Assembly: GCA_965153355.1 (NCBI GenBank) | Contig: OZ231127.1 | Location: forward strand, 11,532,001 to 11,596,000 | From: Flaccisagitta enflata | Lineage: Eukaryota > Chaetognatha > Sagittoidea > Aphragmophora | Length of the DNA: 64,000 bases | Direction: 5' to 3' | Part shown: piece by piece, positions 35,722 through 47,163 of the stretch | Layout: every line of letters begins with the position of its first letter | Position numbering within the stretch: the stretch's first letter is position 1 | The notes under the pieces: generated by a model | What the model was told of the DNA's origin: nothing | What the model saw: only the letters and a program-made list of their open reading frames with translations | Databases searched by the model: none | Made by a program: the position numbers and the translations under genes

Positions 35722-35989
35722 AAACCTGCTTAGAAAGTCTTAAGAATAAGAGACCTCGTTTATTCATTCATCTATACCCAAAACTCTTGCATTCTATAAG
35801 AGTTTGTCCTTCAGGGCCCTTACAGACCTCAAATCTTCCCTCCCTGGATTCAAATAAGCTCTCTCAAGCCCAATTGACCTTCTCAATCCCCATACTAGCC
35901 CTCTCAAGCCTCAAATTAGGCCTTACAGGCCTTCCAACTCCTTTGAACCCCAACCCTGAAGCCACAAAAATCCTGTGCTCTACAAGACT

Positions 35990-36797
35990 TCGGTTTGGAC
36001 ATCTCTTGCTACGGCCTTGCCGACCGCCAAGTATGCATCGCAGACCGAACTTTTGATTTTACTTTCATTTTTGCCGACGTCAGCCAACCTATTCTCGAAG
36101 CAGACTTCCTGAACCGATTTTATCTCGCACCCAACCACCGCGACAAGTGCCTTATTGACCTTAACGACTGGTCAGAAATTCCGGTGGGCAACAACCCCAA
36201 TTCCCGAAACAATCGCGTAACCAACATCAATTTCGTCGACCAAAAAACGGATCCATTTTATCAACATCTCGACAGTTATCCGTCTCTGTCAACTCCATCA
36301 TTTACGCCAAAAGACGTATCCCACGGAGTCAAACACCACATCCCGACGAATTGCCACCCCATCCAATGCAAAGCGCGCAAGCTGAATCCAGAAAAGCTGG
36401 AGATTGCAAAAAAGGAATTCCAAAAGCTTGTCGACCTCGGCGTATGCTATCGAGGGAAAAGTGAATGGTCGTCACCACTAATGGTCGCACAAAAACCTTG
36501 CAACTCGCCATGCACTTCCCATGCGGCGGATGGAGAGTGTGCGGCGACTATCGCCGCCTTAACAATGCAACCATCGACGACAAATACCCGGTGAAATCGC
36601 TCCCGGACTTCACAACAAACCTCCACGGCAAAACCATCTTTTCTAAAGTCGACTTACTCAAGGGATACCATCAGATCCCAGTCGCCAAAAACGACGTCGG
36701 TAAAACGGCGGTTATCACACCATTTGGCCTGTTCATTTTCCCGCGATGCCCTTTTGGGCTAAAAAACGCGGGACAGGACTTCCAGCGCATGATGGAT
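35990..36797 (+). pseudogene. Ty3/gypsy pol fragment, part 1 (protease end, RT N-terminal part)
   Basis: The frame at 35995-36497 reads a protease C-terminal segment (QPILEADFLNRF) and the RT entry (CKARKLNPEKLEIAKKEFQK, WSSPL). The frame then shifts: GGWRVCGDYRRLN, FSKVDLLKGYHQIPV and FPRCPFGLKNAGQDFQRM run from about 36520 to 36797 in another frame. The shift lies between about 36497 and 36522. No LTR, gag or start codon is visible; the 5' side abuts a family-3 end near 35985. The copy is cut at 36797 by a foldback transposon. Confidence 0.88.
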
Positions 36798-37705
36798 CAC
36801 CGTGTTGCCTAGCTGTGATAACTAGGAAAAAATGACACAGCATAGCGACCTATTCTGGGGTGTTATATACACCTAGACTGATATTCCCCTGCATGAGACT
36901 AAAAATTCTGTTGGGATTTTTTGGAGAAAACGCCGTAAAATGTCGTAATTTACCTTAAAATTGACATTTTTTAGCGTTTTTCAGCCTGAACGAGCTCAAA
37001 AAACAGCGGCTCTGGTCAGCAAATGGTCTGACAATTACAATATAGCACTAAGACACATTCATGCAAAAATTCAAGTCATGCAGATGTCATATGGTATCAT
37101 TTTACGCCGTTAAATGCCGTTATAATGACATTTTTGGACTGATTTTAAGTGTTGCTCTTCCATTTCATAAGATATGGTCTTAAAAACTGCCAGGAAATGG
37201 GTATTTGGGCCTAAAACGCTCATATGCTTATGTTCCATAAGATATTGTTGTATTTGGTCACATTGCAAAGCCGTAAAATGCCGTAAAATGTCGTAAAATG
37301 CCGTAAAAATAGCATAATTGGCATTCTTTTGAGTAATACTGGCTCAACAATGCTTAACCTGATAAAACTTAGTATTTGTGGCAACGAGAGACACTCTTCA
37401 AAAAACTCAAAGCAAGCCGTCATCATTCAGCGTCATTTCATAAAAAATGCCGTAAAAAATGCCGTAAAAATGATAAATAGCTTTTTTTACTGACTTTTGG
37501 GTGTTATTTCATACTATAGTGTGGCATTTCTTCTAAAATGCCCGAAAAGGATGGTAGATCCTGAGATACATTTAGATGAAGGCTGCAACACACAGTGTTA
37601 TGATAACTTCACATTGCATGCCATAAAAAACCGTAAAATGCCGTAAAAGACTAAAATGACTATAAAATGCCGTGAAATGGCAAAATATTTTACTTGGCGG
37701 TTTTT

Positions 37706-37990
37706 AGATGCGTCCTTGCATTTCTATAAAAGGGTCTGTCCATCCATCAGTCTGTCTGTCAGTCCTCCAATCCTTCTGTCGGTCCATCTGTCTGTCCGTT
37801 TGTTCGTCCATTATGCCCCCTGAAAAATCGCACTTCTTGGTTGTTTCTGACCTCAGTGAGTGCAATGAATCAAGTGACATTTTTCTGAGAGCCTTCTTTT
37901 ATTGTTCTGTCTGAAATCCAAGCGGTCTCTCTCCCCGTTCATGCATTCAGCGCCAAATTCACTCCATGCAGTGACGCGGTCAGGACACAT
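37706..37990 (-). mobile_element. HINE-like repeat, AGATGCG subfamily
   Basis: Stem AGATGCGTCCTTGCATTT, CTATAAAAGGGTCTGTCC, then a GTCTGTCTGTCAGTCC-type core. Right end not certain. Inside the Chapaev-like foldback. Confidence 0.65.
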
Positions 37991-38057
37991 TGTTGGGCAT
38001 CTTATAGACTTAGCACTTGGTCGAAAAAATGCTTACGATTAGGTAAACAGAATTAGA

Positions 38058-38191
38058 TTGTGTGTGTGTGCGTGTGTGCGTGTGTGTGCGTGTGTGCGTG
38101 TGTGTGTGTGTGTGCGTGTGTGTGTGTGTATGTTGTGTGTGTGTTTCGTGTGTGTTGGATGTGTTGTGTGCGTTTTGTGTGTGTGTGTGCG

Positions 38192-38228
<37 letters not shown>

Positions 38229-38240
38229 TGTGTGTGTGAA
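38058..38240. repeat. Interrupted (GT)n
   Basis: GT with CGTGTG and TTTTGTGTG interruptions. Confidence 0.9.
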
Positions 38241-38317
38241 ATGCAACAACCCATGCCTATCCCATTGATCAAGAACCAATGAAAGAAAAACAATTAAACA
38301 TCAACAACAAACTAGTA

Positions 38318-38662
38318 CCGTATTTTTTCCATTTATCGCCCCCCCTCCAATTAACGCCCCCCCCCTCTTTTTGCTCCACAGAACAACAATTTGAGGGAAG
38401 ATGAAGAAGTAAATAATCATGGAAAGTGGAATGATTTTGCTTATTTCAGTGTCTTTCATCAGGGCTTGATTAAAAAAAAAGCAAAAAATGTTACTCTGAT
38501 ACATTTAATCTCACATTTCTGACATTCTAAATAGCATTCATTGTAAAAAAATAAGAAAAAAGAATTCTCATAAATCAAAGGGGGGCGCTAATTGGAGGGT
38601 AAAATGACAATATCTTCTTCTAATTTCAAAAGCGCCCGGGGCGCTAATTAGAAAAAATACGG
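38318..38662. mobile_element. TA-flanked MITE, CCGTATTTTTTCC family, 345 bp
   Basis: CCGTATTTTTTCC...GAAAAAATACGG with TA at 38316-38317 and 38663-38664; subterminal CGCCCCCCCT...GGGGGGCGCTAATT inverted. Same family as 54112-54518. Confidence 0.83.
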
Positions 38663-38767
38663 TAATTCTCTTTGGTTTAGATTAGCTTGGACGAAAGAAA
38701 TAGCAAATGGTTTCACACATTTTTCTATTGTGTGACATGATTTCATACATGTATGGATACACATACA

Positions 38768-38773
38768 TACACA

Positions 38774-38855
<82 letters not shown>
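38768..38855. repeat. (CA)n microsatellite
   Basis: About 43 CA units with one CTCA break. Confidence 0.95.
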
Positions 38856-38860
<5 letters not shown>

Positions 38861-39850
38861 TGCATGCCCGCATACACACACAATGATGCTTTACAAAACA
38901 TGCATGTTATTGCGTCCATGCAAAAGCACTTTCATACATTTACACAGTGATACAGTTACAAACACACACACACAGACACACACACACACACACACATGGT
39001 CGCTAACCTAGAAACTGCTAAGAATGTCAATTAAGCAGCACTTTACGGTCATTTACGGCATAAGGATATGATTAAATATCAACTCATTGTTTTCAATCTA
39101 TGATGTCAGTACATCCAACTTTCCATTTTCTGGCACATTTTGTGTTCATGCGTGCTATATGAGAGGGCGTCACCCAAAAACTGTCAGAAATACTGTTTTG
39201 ACGGCATTTTAACGGCATGAAACGACACCAAATGATGACAAATTGAATTGAATATTTTCTAGAATGTGTCTTAGTTTCAAATTATCCTAGTTTGTTTATA
39301 TCTGACAAGAAGAGCAATTGTATGAGTAATTAATACCCCAAAAATGCCATTTTAACAGCACTTAACGGCGCTTTACGGCATTATATGTCACCAAATCCTG
39401 ACATCATATTACAAAAGTTTGATATACGTTTGTTTTAGGCCCTGATACTCTTTTCTAGCAGTTCTCAAAATATCTCCAGCTATTTAAGAGATTGACACCC
39501 AAGAAACGCTTAAAATTGCTATTTTAACGGCATTTTACGGCATAAAATGATACCAAATGATTCCGCTTGACTTAAATTTTTGCATGAATGTGTCTCAGTG
39601 GTAAATTGTAATTGTCAGACCATTTGCTGACCAGAGCCGCAGTTTTTGAGTGAGTATGGCTGAAAAAACATAAAGAATGTCAATTTTACGGGAAATTACG
39701 GCATTTTAAAGCATTTTCTCGGAAAAATCCCAACAGAATTTTTAGTCTCATGCAGGGGAATATCAGTCTAGGTGTATATAACACCCCAGAATAGGTCGCT
39801 ATGCTGTGTCATTTTTTCCTACCTATCACAGCTAGGCAACACAGTGGGAT

Positions 39851-40570
39851 GCCATCCTAGGAGACCTCCCATTCTGTTTCGTTTACCTCAACGACATCCT
39901 CGTCTTCTCCAACTCACCGGAGGAGCATATGGAGCACCTCAAGCAAATTTTCGACCTCCTGGCCAAAAATGGATTAGTCGATAACCGCGCAAAATGCGTC
40001 CTCGGAGTCAAGGAATTAGATTTCCTAGGCTTCCACGTCGACAGCAATGGCATCGTCCCACTTCCCGACAAAGTCGAAGCAATTCGCGCGACCAAAGCAC
40101 CAACCACGATCAAGGAACTTCAACGTTTCCTGGGAATGGTCGGATACTATCGGCGAAATATCCGCGGCGCAACCACTCATCTCGACCACCTCTACGAAGC
40201 CTTAGAGGGCAAACCCAAAAAACTCAACTGGACGCCGGAGTGCGAAGTTTCATTCCAAGCCACAAAAGAGGCCTTAGCAAAAGCGGCGATGCTTCATCAT
40301 CCACGTCCGAACGCTCAAATAGCCCTCACAACCGACGCCTCCAAGGTTGCTCTGGGGGGCGTCCTCGAACAACGCGGCCCAAAAGGTTGGGAACCGTTAG
40401 CGTTCTTCAGCGCACGCCGCAAAGGCAAACAACGAGAATGGCCACCCTTCGACCGCAAACTGCTTGCGGCTCATCGCTCCATTCGCCACTTTAGGCATCT
40501 TCTTGAAGGTCGGAACTTCACACTCTATACCAACCACCAGTCGCTTATCCCAGCGCTATCTAAGAAGACT
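39851..40570 (+). pseudogene. Ty3/gypsy pol fragment, part 2 (RT catalytic half and RNase H)
   Basis: RT resumes with GDLPFCFVY, where the catalytic box reads YLND instead of Y-x-D-D (loss of one catalytic Asp), then LDFLGFHVDSNGIVPLPDKV, a thumb/connection, and RNase H (LTTDASKVALGGVLEQ, YTNHQSLIPALSKK). It stops at about 40570 where a family-3 repeat begins; no integrase or LTR. Frameshift, catalytic substitution and truncation make it inactive. Confidence 0.9.
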
Positions 40571-40619
40571 CTCTTGTGTCTCACGCATCCCATTGGGAAG
40601 GATGAATAAAACTCACATT

Positions 40620-40856
40620 GTATCTTACACTACAGGACTTTGTCCCTTTCAGGACCACTGCCTTGGGTCCTCTCACTTTGGCAGATCACTTATTACCTTT
40701 GAGCAATTGGTTGCACTTGGGTCTCTAATTAGGGCAACATGTAGTCAGCGATACTTGTTGCCCTGCCTTAGGTGATTGTAAATTTGAGTGAAGTGAAGCA
40801 GGGCAGCGGCCCGAAGGGGGCAAATTCCTGTAGACACAAGAGGACCTTCGTCCATC
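40620..40856. mobile_element. Family-3 repeat, left part (interrupted by hAT)
   Basis: GGACTTTGTCCCTTTCAGGA, TAGTCAGCGATACTTGTTGC and GGGCAGCGGCCCGAAGGGGG, ending at the target CAGCTTAT. Continues after the hAT at 41948. Confidence 0.75.
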
Positions 40857-40864
40857 CAGCTTAT

Positions 40865-41939
40865 CAGAGGTGTCACAAACCTATCGACTGGTCGATTAAT
40901 CGGGTCGATTTTTAGCGTTTCAGAATAATCTTCTCGAGTCACCGTAACTCAAATGTATCGGGTCGATTTTTTTGTCTCTTTTTTTCTCTGACTAGCATAA
41001 ATTGGATTTGATGATTAAACTGATTTAAATTTGCGATTAAAGTAAGAAATAAGCTCGTAAAATTGAATTCTTGTAATCTAGAATATTAACAAATAGAAAA
41101 TTGTTAAAAAATGAATTGCATAAGTATGAAAATATCGAAAAGAAAATTACAGAATCCAGGCGATTTGATGGCGGTGTGGGACAAACACGCTCTGTAACAA
41201 AATTCAACTACGAAAACTTGTTTACACCCGACTCAGATTGAGGTGAAAAAGAGCAAGTTTTTGCTTCTACTACTTTCAAATGGCTAATATTGTTAATGAA
41301 TTTTAACATAAGTAGGTAGACCATTTAAAAGCCCTTCAAAAGTACTTTCATTTGGCGCCAATGTGGTATTGCTATCTTTTTCATTCCGAAATGGCATTAG
41401 TTGAAATGAAAACATTGCCCTTATCGATTTTGCATTCCCTAAGTAAAAATGCATTTCAGAAAAATAGTGCTTCTCTTTGCAGAGCTCTAGCTTCCAAACC
41501 GCTTAAGACACAGACCTGGGATTGGTCCAGAATGAAAGATTTTTTGAAAATCTTTGAAATTGACTTCATTGAAAATAGTTTAAATTGTTTTATGTATCTT
41601 TTTTATTAATAGATAAATTCTTTTATCCGCGTAGTAGATGGATAAAGTCAAGATCTCTTCTCATTCAAAATTTTCCCCATTTCGGAAAAAAAGTGTTTCT
41701 GAGTGTACTTTTTAACACGGAGTAGAAAACTATTTTCTGGCTAATTATAATCTTATTTTTTGATATAGAGTGGCTTCTAAAACATTTTGCTGTGACTAAA
41801 TAATATTTTTACTTGGTAAAAAGGCTAACTAGCAAAACGATCGACCTATGGTCGATTTTAGGTCGATTTTTTTGGGGAGTTTGACCATGATTCGTTCGAC
41901 CCAGTTGATTTCTAAAATCAATAGTTCGTGACACCTCTG
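40865..41939. mobile_element. hAT-like element, 1,075 bp, 8-bp TSD CAGCTTAT
   Basis: TIR CAGAGGTGTCACAAAC left and CAGAGGTGTCACGAAC from the right; CAGCTTAT at 40857-40864 and 41940-41947. TIR start fits the hAT pattern YARNG. Subterminal GGTCGATTTTT occurs at both ends. Contains the shared TTTGGCGCCAA module at about 41325-41390. No transposase. Confidence 0.9.
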
Positions 41940-42490
41940 CAGCTTATGATATTTAACAGACCACCAAAGAGGGCAGATTTAGGGCCTATAATGGCCCAAT
42001 GGCTTCTTCAAGACTGATCCAGGATGCAGGCAGGTCTGATTTGAGGCTTGAGTGGTGGGATCTGAGGTCGGAGAGAGCTGATTTGAAGCCAAAGTAGACT
42101 AATATGAGGCCCTTGCAGTGAGAAGGCAGATATGAGACGGCTTATTTGAGGCCTGAAAGGGCTGACTTAAGGCCTGCGAGGACTGATTTGAGGCTTGAGA
42201 GGGCTGATCAGAGGTTTGAGACGGCTGATCAGAGGTCTGAGAGGGCTGATCAGAAGTCTGAGAGGGCTGATATGAGGCCTAGGAGCGCTGGTTTGAGGCC
42301 TGATAGGGCTGATTTGAGGCTTGAGTGGGCGGATTTGGGGTCTTAGAGGCCCAATTATAGGCTGAGAGATGGGGGACAAACGAACAGACAAAAAAATAAA
42401 TGGACAAACAGACGAACAAAAGTCCCTCTGTGTTCCATAGGACTTTGTCCCCTTCTGGGCCGCTGCCCAAAAATCGCATTTGTGGAGTTA
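41940..42490. mobile_element. Family-3 repeat, right part with GGCTGATTTGAGGCCTGAGA array
   Basis: About 14 units of roughly 21 bp (GGGCTGATTTGAGGCYTGAG) at 42010-42365, then AGTCCCTCTGTGTTCCATAG, GACTTTGTCCCCTT and GGGCCGCTGCCC. Confidence 0.8.
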
Positions 42491-42499
42491 TCTTGCAAA

Positions 42500-43210
42500 C
42501 TCCACTGTATTTCCGCCAATTACCCGGGGTGGCAAATCTCTTTGATAACTCACCTCCCTCATCCGTCATTCCGTTACGCAGGACTTGGGCGCGTCTGTCA
42601 TTTCACTTGGCCTTGTCACAACAGATAGACAAATGAAATTGCTTACCACTCATGATAATATTACAGTCGAAAACTGTGACAATCAAAGCGTTGCATTTTC
42701 TTTTTTAATGACCCTGTAAACGTGTTCTAACTTGTTTCTTCGACAAAATGCCAGAACGCCAGCGCAAAAAAGAGGTTTCAGGGTCTCTCAGGGGTGTATG
42801 TACCGTGTTAACAAAACGAAATGACCAAATGGCCTCCTCAAAATCACCTTCACCTTTCGATTTGTTGTAACATTTACACAAATTTTATCTGTACGCACGA
42901 ATGAAACGCAACCACAAGAATTTCCTCCTCCTCTACCTCTTGCTCCTCCTCCTCCACCACCACCTCCTCCTCCTCCTCCTCCTCAGGCTTCCTGTTCTCA
43001 TTTTCAGCGACGTGTCAATCCAACCTTTAAACAAAATCGGGAATTTTAACAAAGAAAGTGCGCACGTAAACGACCGACAATTATGCCTCAAATTAACGCG
43101 CTCTCTCTCACTATCGTTAGTATAATCGCACAATCAGTATGAGATACTCATGATGACTTCCTCTCACAAACATTGTATGGCTATAAGCAAATACCACTTG
43201 CACACGACCA
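42500..43210. other. No gene seen; CTC-rich patch
   Basis: (CTC)n-like text at 42925-42990; otherwise mixed sequence. Confidence 0.4.
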
Positions 43211-43212
43211 CA

Positions 43213-43262
43213 CGACTAAGAATCACACACACACACAGACACACACACGCACACGCACACGC

Positions 43263-43330
<68 letters not shown>
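43213..43330. repeat. (CA)n microsatellite
   Basis: CA with CGCACA variants, then about 33 pure units. Confidence 0.95.
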
Positions 43331-43333
<3 letters not shown>

Positions 43334-43522
43334 TAAACTGTCAAGTCAAAATCACGCACGTTAAACACACAATAAACAAACAGGCACGTAAACACATTTC
43401 AAATGATGAACACAGCCCCATCTTCAGCATCTGAGAGTCTCCGTTGATATCCAAAACCATAAATTAGCTGCAACAAAAGGAAAGTAAGACTGAGTGAGAG
43501 GAACAGAAGGAGAGATGGGAAT

Positions 43523-43523
<1 letters not shown>

Positions 43524-43597
<74 letters not shown>
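43524..43597. repeat. (GA)n microsatellite
   Basis: About 37 GA units. Confidence 0.96.
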
Positions 43598-43599
<2 letters not shown>

Positions 43600-43689
43600 T
43601 CCAGGCTGTTAGTATCAAATACAGAGGTGGTAAAGTGTGATTTAGTTTTTTAATTCATATATGTTTGTGTTTTAATATTGAATATAAAT

Positions 43690-43851
43690 AAGGTTAACAC
43701 CTTTAAGTTGCGTGCGGGACATAAATAAGTTAGAATGACTTAAGCTAACCTAATATGATTTCAAAATGACTTAGAATGTTTGATAAACTGATGAACTGAC
43801 ACACAAATAAATAAAGCAAGTTGTAGAGTCGCGTGCATGCAACTAAAAATT
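43690..43851 (+). mobile_element. HINE-like repeat, AACACCTATAAG subfamily
   Basis: AAGGTTAACACCTTTAAGTT, GCGTGCGGGACATAAATAAG, a few AGAATGACTTA units, stem AGTCGCGTGCATGCAACT, CTAAAAA. Confidence 0.75.
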
Positions 43852-44164
43852 TTTAAATAAGTTATTTGAATTTTTTAGTGTTTTAGATTTATAATCAGCA
43901 TTTTTGATATTAAGGATATAAGCAATAACTGTATTACAGTTCTTGCCTAATCTGGATAAGTTGATATATCTTAAAAAATGTAAAGTTCATTTATCATATT
44001 TGTTAAAATCAAAATATTCAATTCTTGTTATGACCTCCCCCTGACTAAATTAAAGCGGGAATTATGGTGTTCCAACATTTTTAGTGGTAAAATATTCTTT
44101 CTTTTCTAACCTTGAAGTAATTATAACCATGAAACAGCTGACGCAATTTCATCATGCAAAAGAA

Positions 44165-44714
44165 ATAAGGCCAGATACACGGCTCCCTAAGTAGCGTGCG
44201 GGCATGGATGTAGGGGACCCCACGTCCACCACGTCCATGGACGTGGTAGAAGTCGGGCTTGAAAAGCAAGTCGGTCTTGAATTAGAAGGGATTCAAGGTT
44301 GAAAAATTAAAAATTTTTTAGAAAAATATCCTAAAAAGAGAATAATTGAACTGAGTTTGTTTGAATTATTACAAAAAAGCCTTTAAAGGAGGATTTTCAT
44401 TCAAGAATGATGCAAAAAGTAAGAAAATTACATTTCTTTTTATAGTTTTTAGTATTTACATAAGTTGGACTTGAACCTCACTCGGTCTTGAAATGCAAAG
44501 TGGACGTGGCGAACTTCAGAGCTCCCCTACATCCATGCGTGCGGGTGAGCGGGAGCAGTGCTGGAGAAGGTCACTAGGGCATCTGAGCAGGAGCCATGCG
44601 TTCAAAAAGCTAAAAAATGCAAAAAAAGTGAAAAGGGGACCGACCGACCAACTGACCAACCAACCAACCAACGGACCGACATAGCGGGATGTACAGTCGC
44701 GTAGCACGCGACTA
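44165..44714 (+). mobile_element. HINE-like repeat split by an 8-bp-TSD element
   Basis: Left AAGGCCAGATACACGGC to CGTGCGGG, resumes at 44538 with CGTGCGGGTGAGCGGGAGCA, core GACCGACCGACCAACTGACC, stem AGTCGCGTAGCACGCGACT, CTAA. Confidence 0.85.
44203..44537. mobile_element. DNA transposon (hAT-like), 335 bp, TSD CGTGCGGG
   Basis: TIR CATGGATGTAGGGG at both ends; CGTGCGGG at 44195-44202 and 44538-44545. Internal CACGTCCACCACGTCC / GGACGTGG near the ends. The TSD length fits hAT, but the TIR start CATGG departs from YARNG at position 3, so the superfamily is less certain. Confidence 0.83.
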
Positions 44715-44961
44715 AAAAAAAACAAGTTATAAACTCATGACTTCATTTTATTCAATTATATTCAACAATTTTCTAAATATAGTAAATATAAATTTTCATA
44801 CTCAATGCTCAAAAGAGTGGGCTAACAGCCTGGACTAAAATAAGGGAAGGAGGTTTATATAGAAAGAATTATATCAGAGGCACTCATTTGCGATGCGCGA
44901 ATGACTATGACGGGTACGATGGGCTGTAGACGTGGGTGATGACGGTGAAGGTGGTGATAGA

Positions 44962-45040
<79 letters not shown>
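44962..45040. repeat. (GAC)n microsatellite
   Basis: About 26 GAC units, with degenerate GACGAC text continuing to 45260. Confidence 0.95.
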
Positions 45041-45041
<1 letters not shown>

Positions 45042-45337
45042 ACGACGAATCTTTCGTTGTCTCTGTTGACGTCACGCCACTTCTCGGCCAATCGATGAAA
45101 TTTCCTTCTGTAACCAATTGAGGGACGAAGGACGCTAAGCAGGCTGCGAGTGGCGGATGGCTCAGTCGCCGCGGACTAACATTGTGACAACGACGACGAT
45201 GACGACGCCGACAATGACGACGGTGACGCCTATGACGACGGTAACGACGACGAAGATGTCAATTTTCTGCAGAGAATACGAGGACCAACTCAGACTGGGT
45301 CTATCTAGATCTCTGAGCTAATATCTAGTCTCTTTTT

Positions 45338-45383
45338 AGATGCGTCCTCGCATCTCTATAACAGGCTGTATCCGTATTTTTTT
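45338..45383 (-). mobile_element. HINE-like AGATGCG copy, truncated by the next element
   Basis: Stem AGATGCGTCCTCGCATCT, CTATAACAGGCTGTATCCGT, then immediately TTTTTTTTT and the stem of the copy at 45387. Confidence 0.7.
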
Positions 45384-45386
45384 TTT

Positions 45387-47163
45387 AGTCGCGTGCACGC
45401 GACTTTATAACCCGCTCTGTCGGTCCGTCGGTCCGTCGGTCGGTTGGTCGGTCCGTCCGTAACACTTAGCTTTTTTTCGTCGTTTTACGTCATTTTAGGG
45501 TATTTTTCGTCATTTTAAGTCATTTTATGTCATTTTAAGTCATTTTAAGTCATTTTCAGTTAATTTTAGTCACTTCAGTCATTTTGTCATTTTTTGTCAT
45601 TTTTGTCATTTTATGTTATTATGAGTCAATTTTAGTCATTCTTAGTCATTCTAAGTTATTCTAAGTCATTCAAAGTCATTATAAGTCATTACAAGTCATT
45701 CCAAGTCATTCTCAGTCACTCATTTTTGGCTTTTGTAGTTTTTAGTAACACTTTGCTTTTTTGCGTTGTTTTTGATCAATTTGGGTCTTCTGGAGTTATT
45801 TTGAGTCATTATGTTGTTGTTTTTGGTTGCTTTTTGTCATTTCTGGTTGCTTTTTGTCATTTTTGGTCATTTTTGATCATTTACGTCACATTGTTAATTT
45901 AAGTCATTTGTGTGTTTTTTGGGCATTTTAAGTCATTTTGGAAGATTTCAGGTCATTTTTGGTCATCTAACATGGTTTTTTGGTATGTTTTGGTCTTTTA
46001 TGTTTTTTGGTTTTTTGGTTTTTGGTTTTTTTGGTTTTTTGGTTTTTTGGTTTTTTGGTTTTTTGGTTTTGGGTTTTAGGGTTTTTTGTTTTTTTGTTTT
46101 TTGTTTTTTTTTTTTTATTTTTTTGGTCATCTAGGTTTTTTGGTATGTTTTGGTCATTTTTGTTTTTTGGTATGTTTTGGTCAAATGTGGCATTTCAAGT
46201 CTGCTGGTTTAAGTCTGCTGGTTTAAGTCTGTTGGTTTAAGTCTGCTGGTTTAGGTCTGCTGGTTTAGGTCTGCTGGTTTAAGTCTGCTAGTTAAAGTCT
46301 GCTGGTTTAAGTCCACTGGTTTTGTCTGCCGGTTTAAGTTGGCTGGTTTAGGTCGGCTGGTTTAGGTTGGCTGCTTTGAGATGGCTGATTTAGGTCTGTT
46401 GGTTTAGGTCTGCAGGTTAAGTCTGCTGGTTTAAGTCTGCTGGTTTAATTCTGCTGGTTTAAGTCTGCTGGTTTAAGTCTGCTGGCTAAGTCTGCTGGTT
46501 TAAGTCTGCTGGTTTAAGTCTGCTGGTTTAAGTCTGCTGGTTCAAGTCTGCTGGTTCAAGTCTGCTGGTTCAAGTCTGCTGGTTCAAGTCTGCTGGTTTA
46601 AGTCTGCTGGTTTAAGTCTGCTGGTTTAAGTCTGCTGGTTTAGGTCTGCTGGTTTAAGTCTGCTGGTTTAAGTCTGCTGGTTTAAGTCTGCTGGTTTAAG
46701 TCTGCTGGTTTAAGTCTGCTGGTTTAAGTCTGCTGGTTTAAGTCTGCTGGTTTAAGTCTGTTTTAGGTCTGGTTTAAGTCTGGTTTAATTCTGGTTTAAG
46801 TCTGGTTTAAGTCTGGTTTAAGTCTGGTTGATTCTGGTTTAAGTCTGGTTTAAGTCTGGTTTAAGTCTGGTTTATTTATGGTTTAGTCTGGTTTAAGTAT
46901 GGTTTGAGTCTGGTTTGAGTCTGGTTCGAGTCTGGTTTAAGTCTGGTTTAAGTCTGGTTTAAGTATGGTTTAAGTCTGGTTTTGGTCTGGTTTCGGTCTG
47001 GTTTCGGTCTGGTTTTGGTCTGGTTTCAGTTTGGTTTAAATCTGGTTTGAGTCTGGTTTGGGTCTGGGGTAAGTCTGATTTTCGATAAAAAGATACAATA
47101 AGGAGTCAGGTCAGTTCAGTTATTTTTGTCCTGCACGCGACTTATAGGTGTTGGCCTTGTTTA
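45387..47163 (-). mobile_element. Giant HINE-like repeat with serial minisatellites, about 1.78 kb
   Basis: Left: perfect stem AGTCGCGTGCACGCGACT (45387-45404), TTATAACCCGCTCTGTCGGT and GTCY core. Right: GTCCTGCACGCGACTTATAG and GTGTTGGCCTTGTTT. Between them: GTCATTTTAA 10-mers (45475-45960), GGTTTTTT units (45975-46130), GTCTGCTGGTTTAA 14-mers (46195-46755, about 40 copies) and GTCTGGTTTAA 11-mers (46755-47075). Confidence 0.82.

Larger units (their letters stand above)
36798..39846. mobile_element. Chapaev-like foldback transposon, 3,049 bp, 4-bp TSD GGAT
   Basis: Ends CAC(C/T)GTGTTGCCTAGCTG at both sides as inverted repeats extending over 140 bp (CATAGCGACCTATTCTGGGG; CTAGACTGATATTCCCCTGC). 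GGAT flanks it at 36794-36797 and 39847-39850. Removing element plus one GGAT rejoins the RT frame, so the boundaries are firm. Both arms are packed with TGCCGTAAAA / TTTTACGGCA motifs in inverted orientation. The centre (37700-39000) holds a HINE-like copy, two CA/GT arrays and a TA MITE. CAC...GTG ends with a 4-bp TSD fit Chapaev/CMC. No transposase. Confidence 0.87.
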
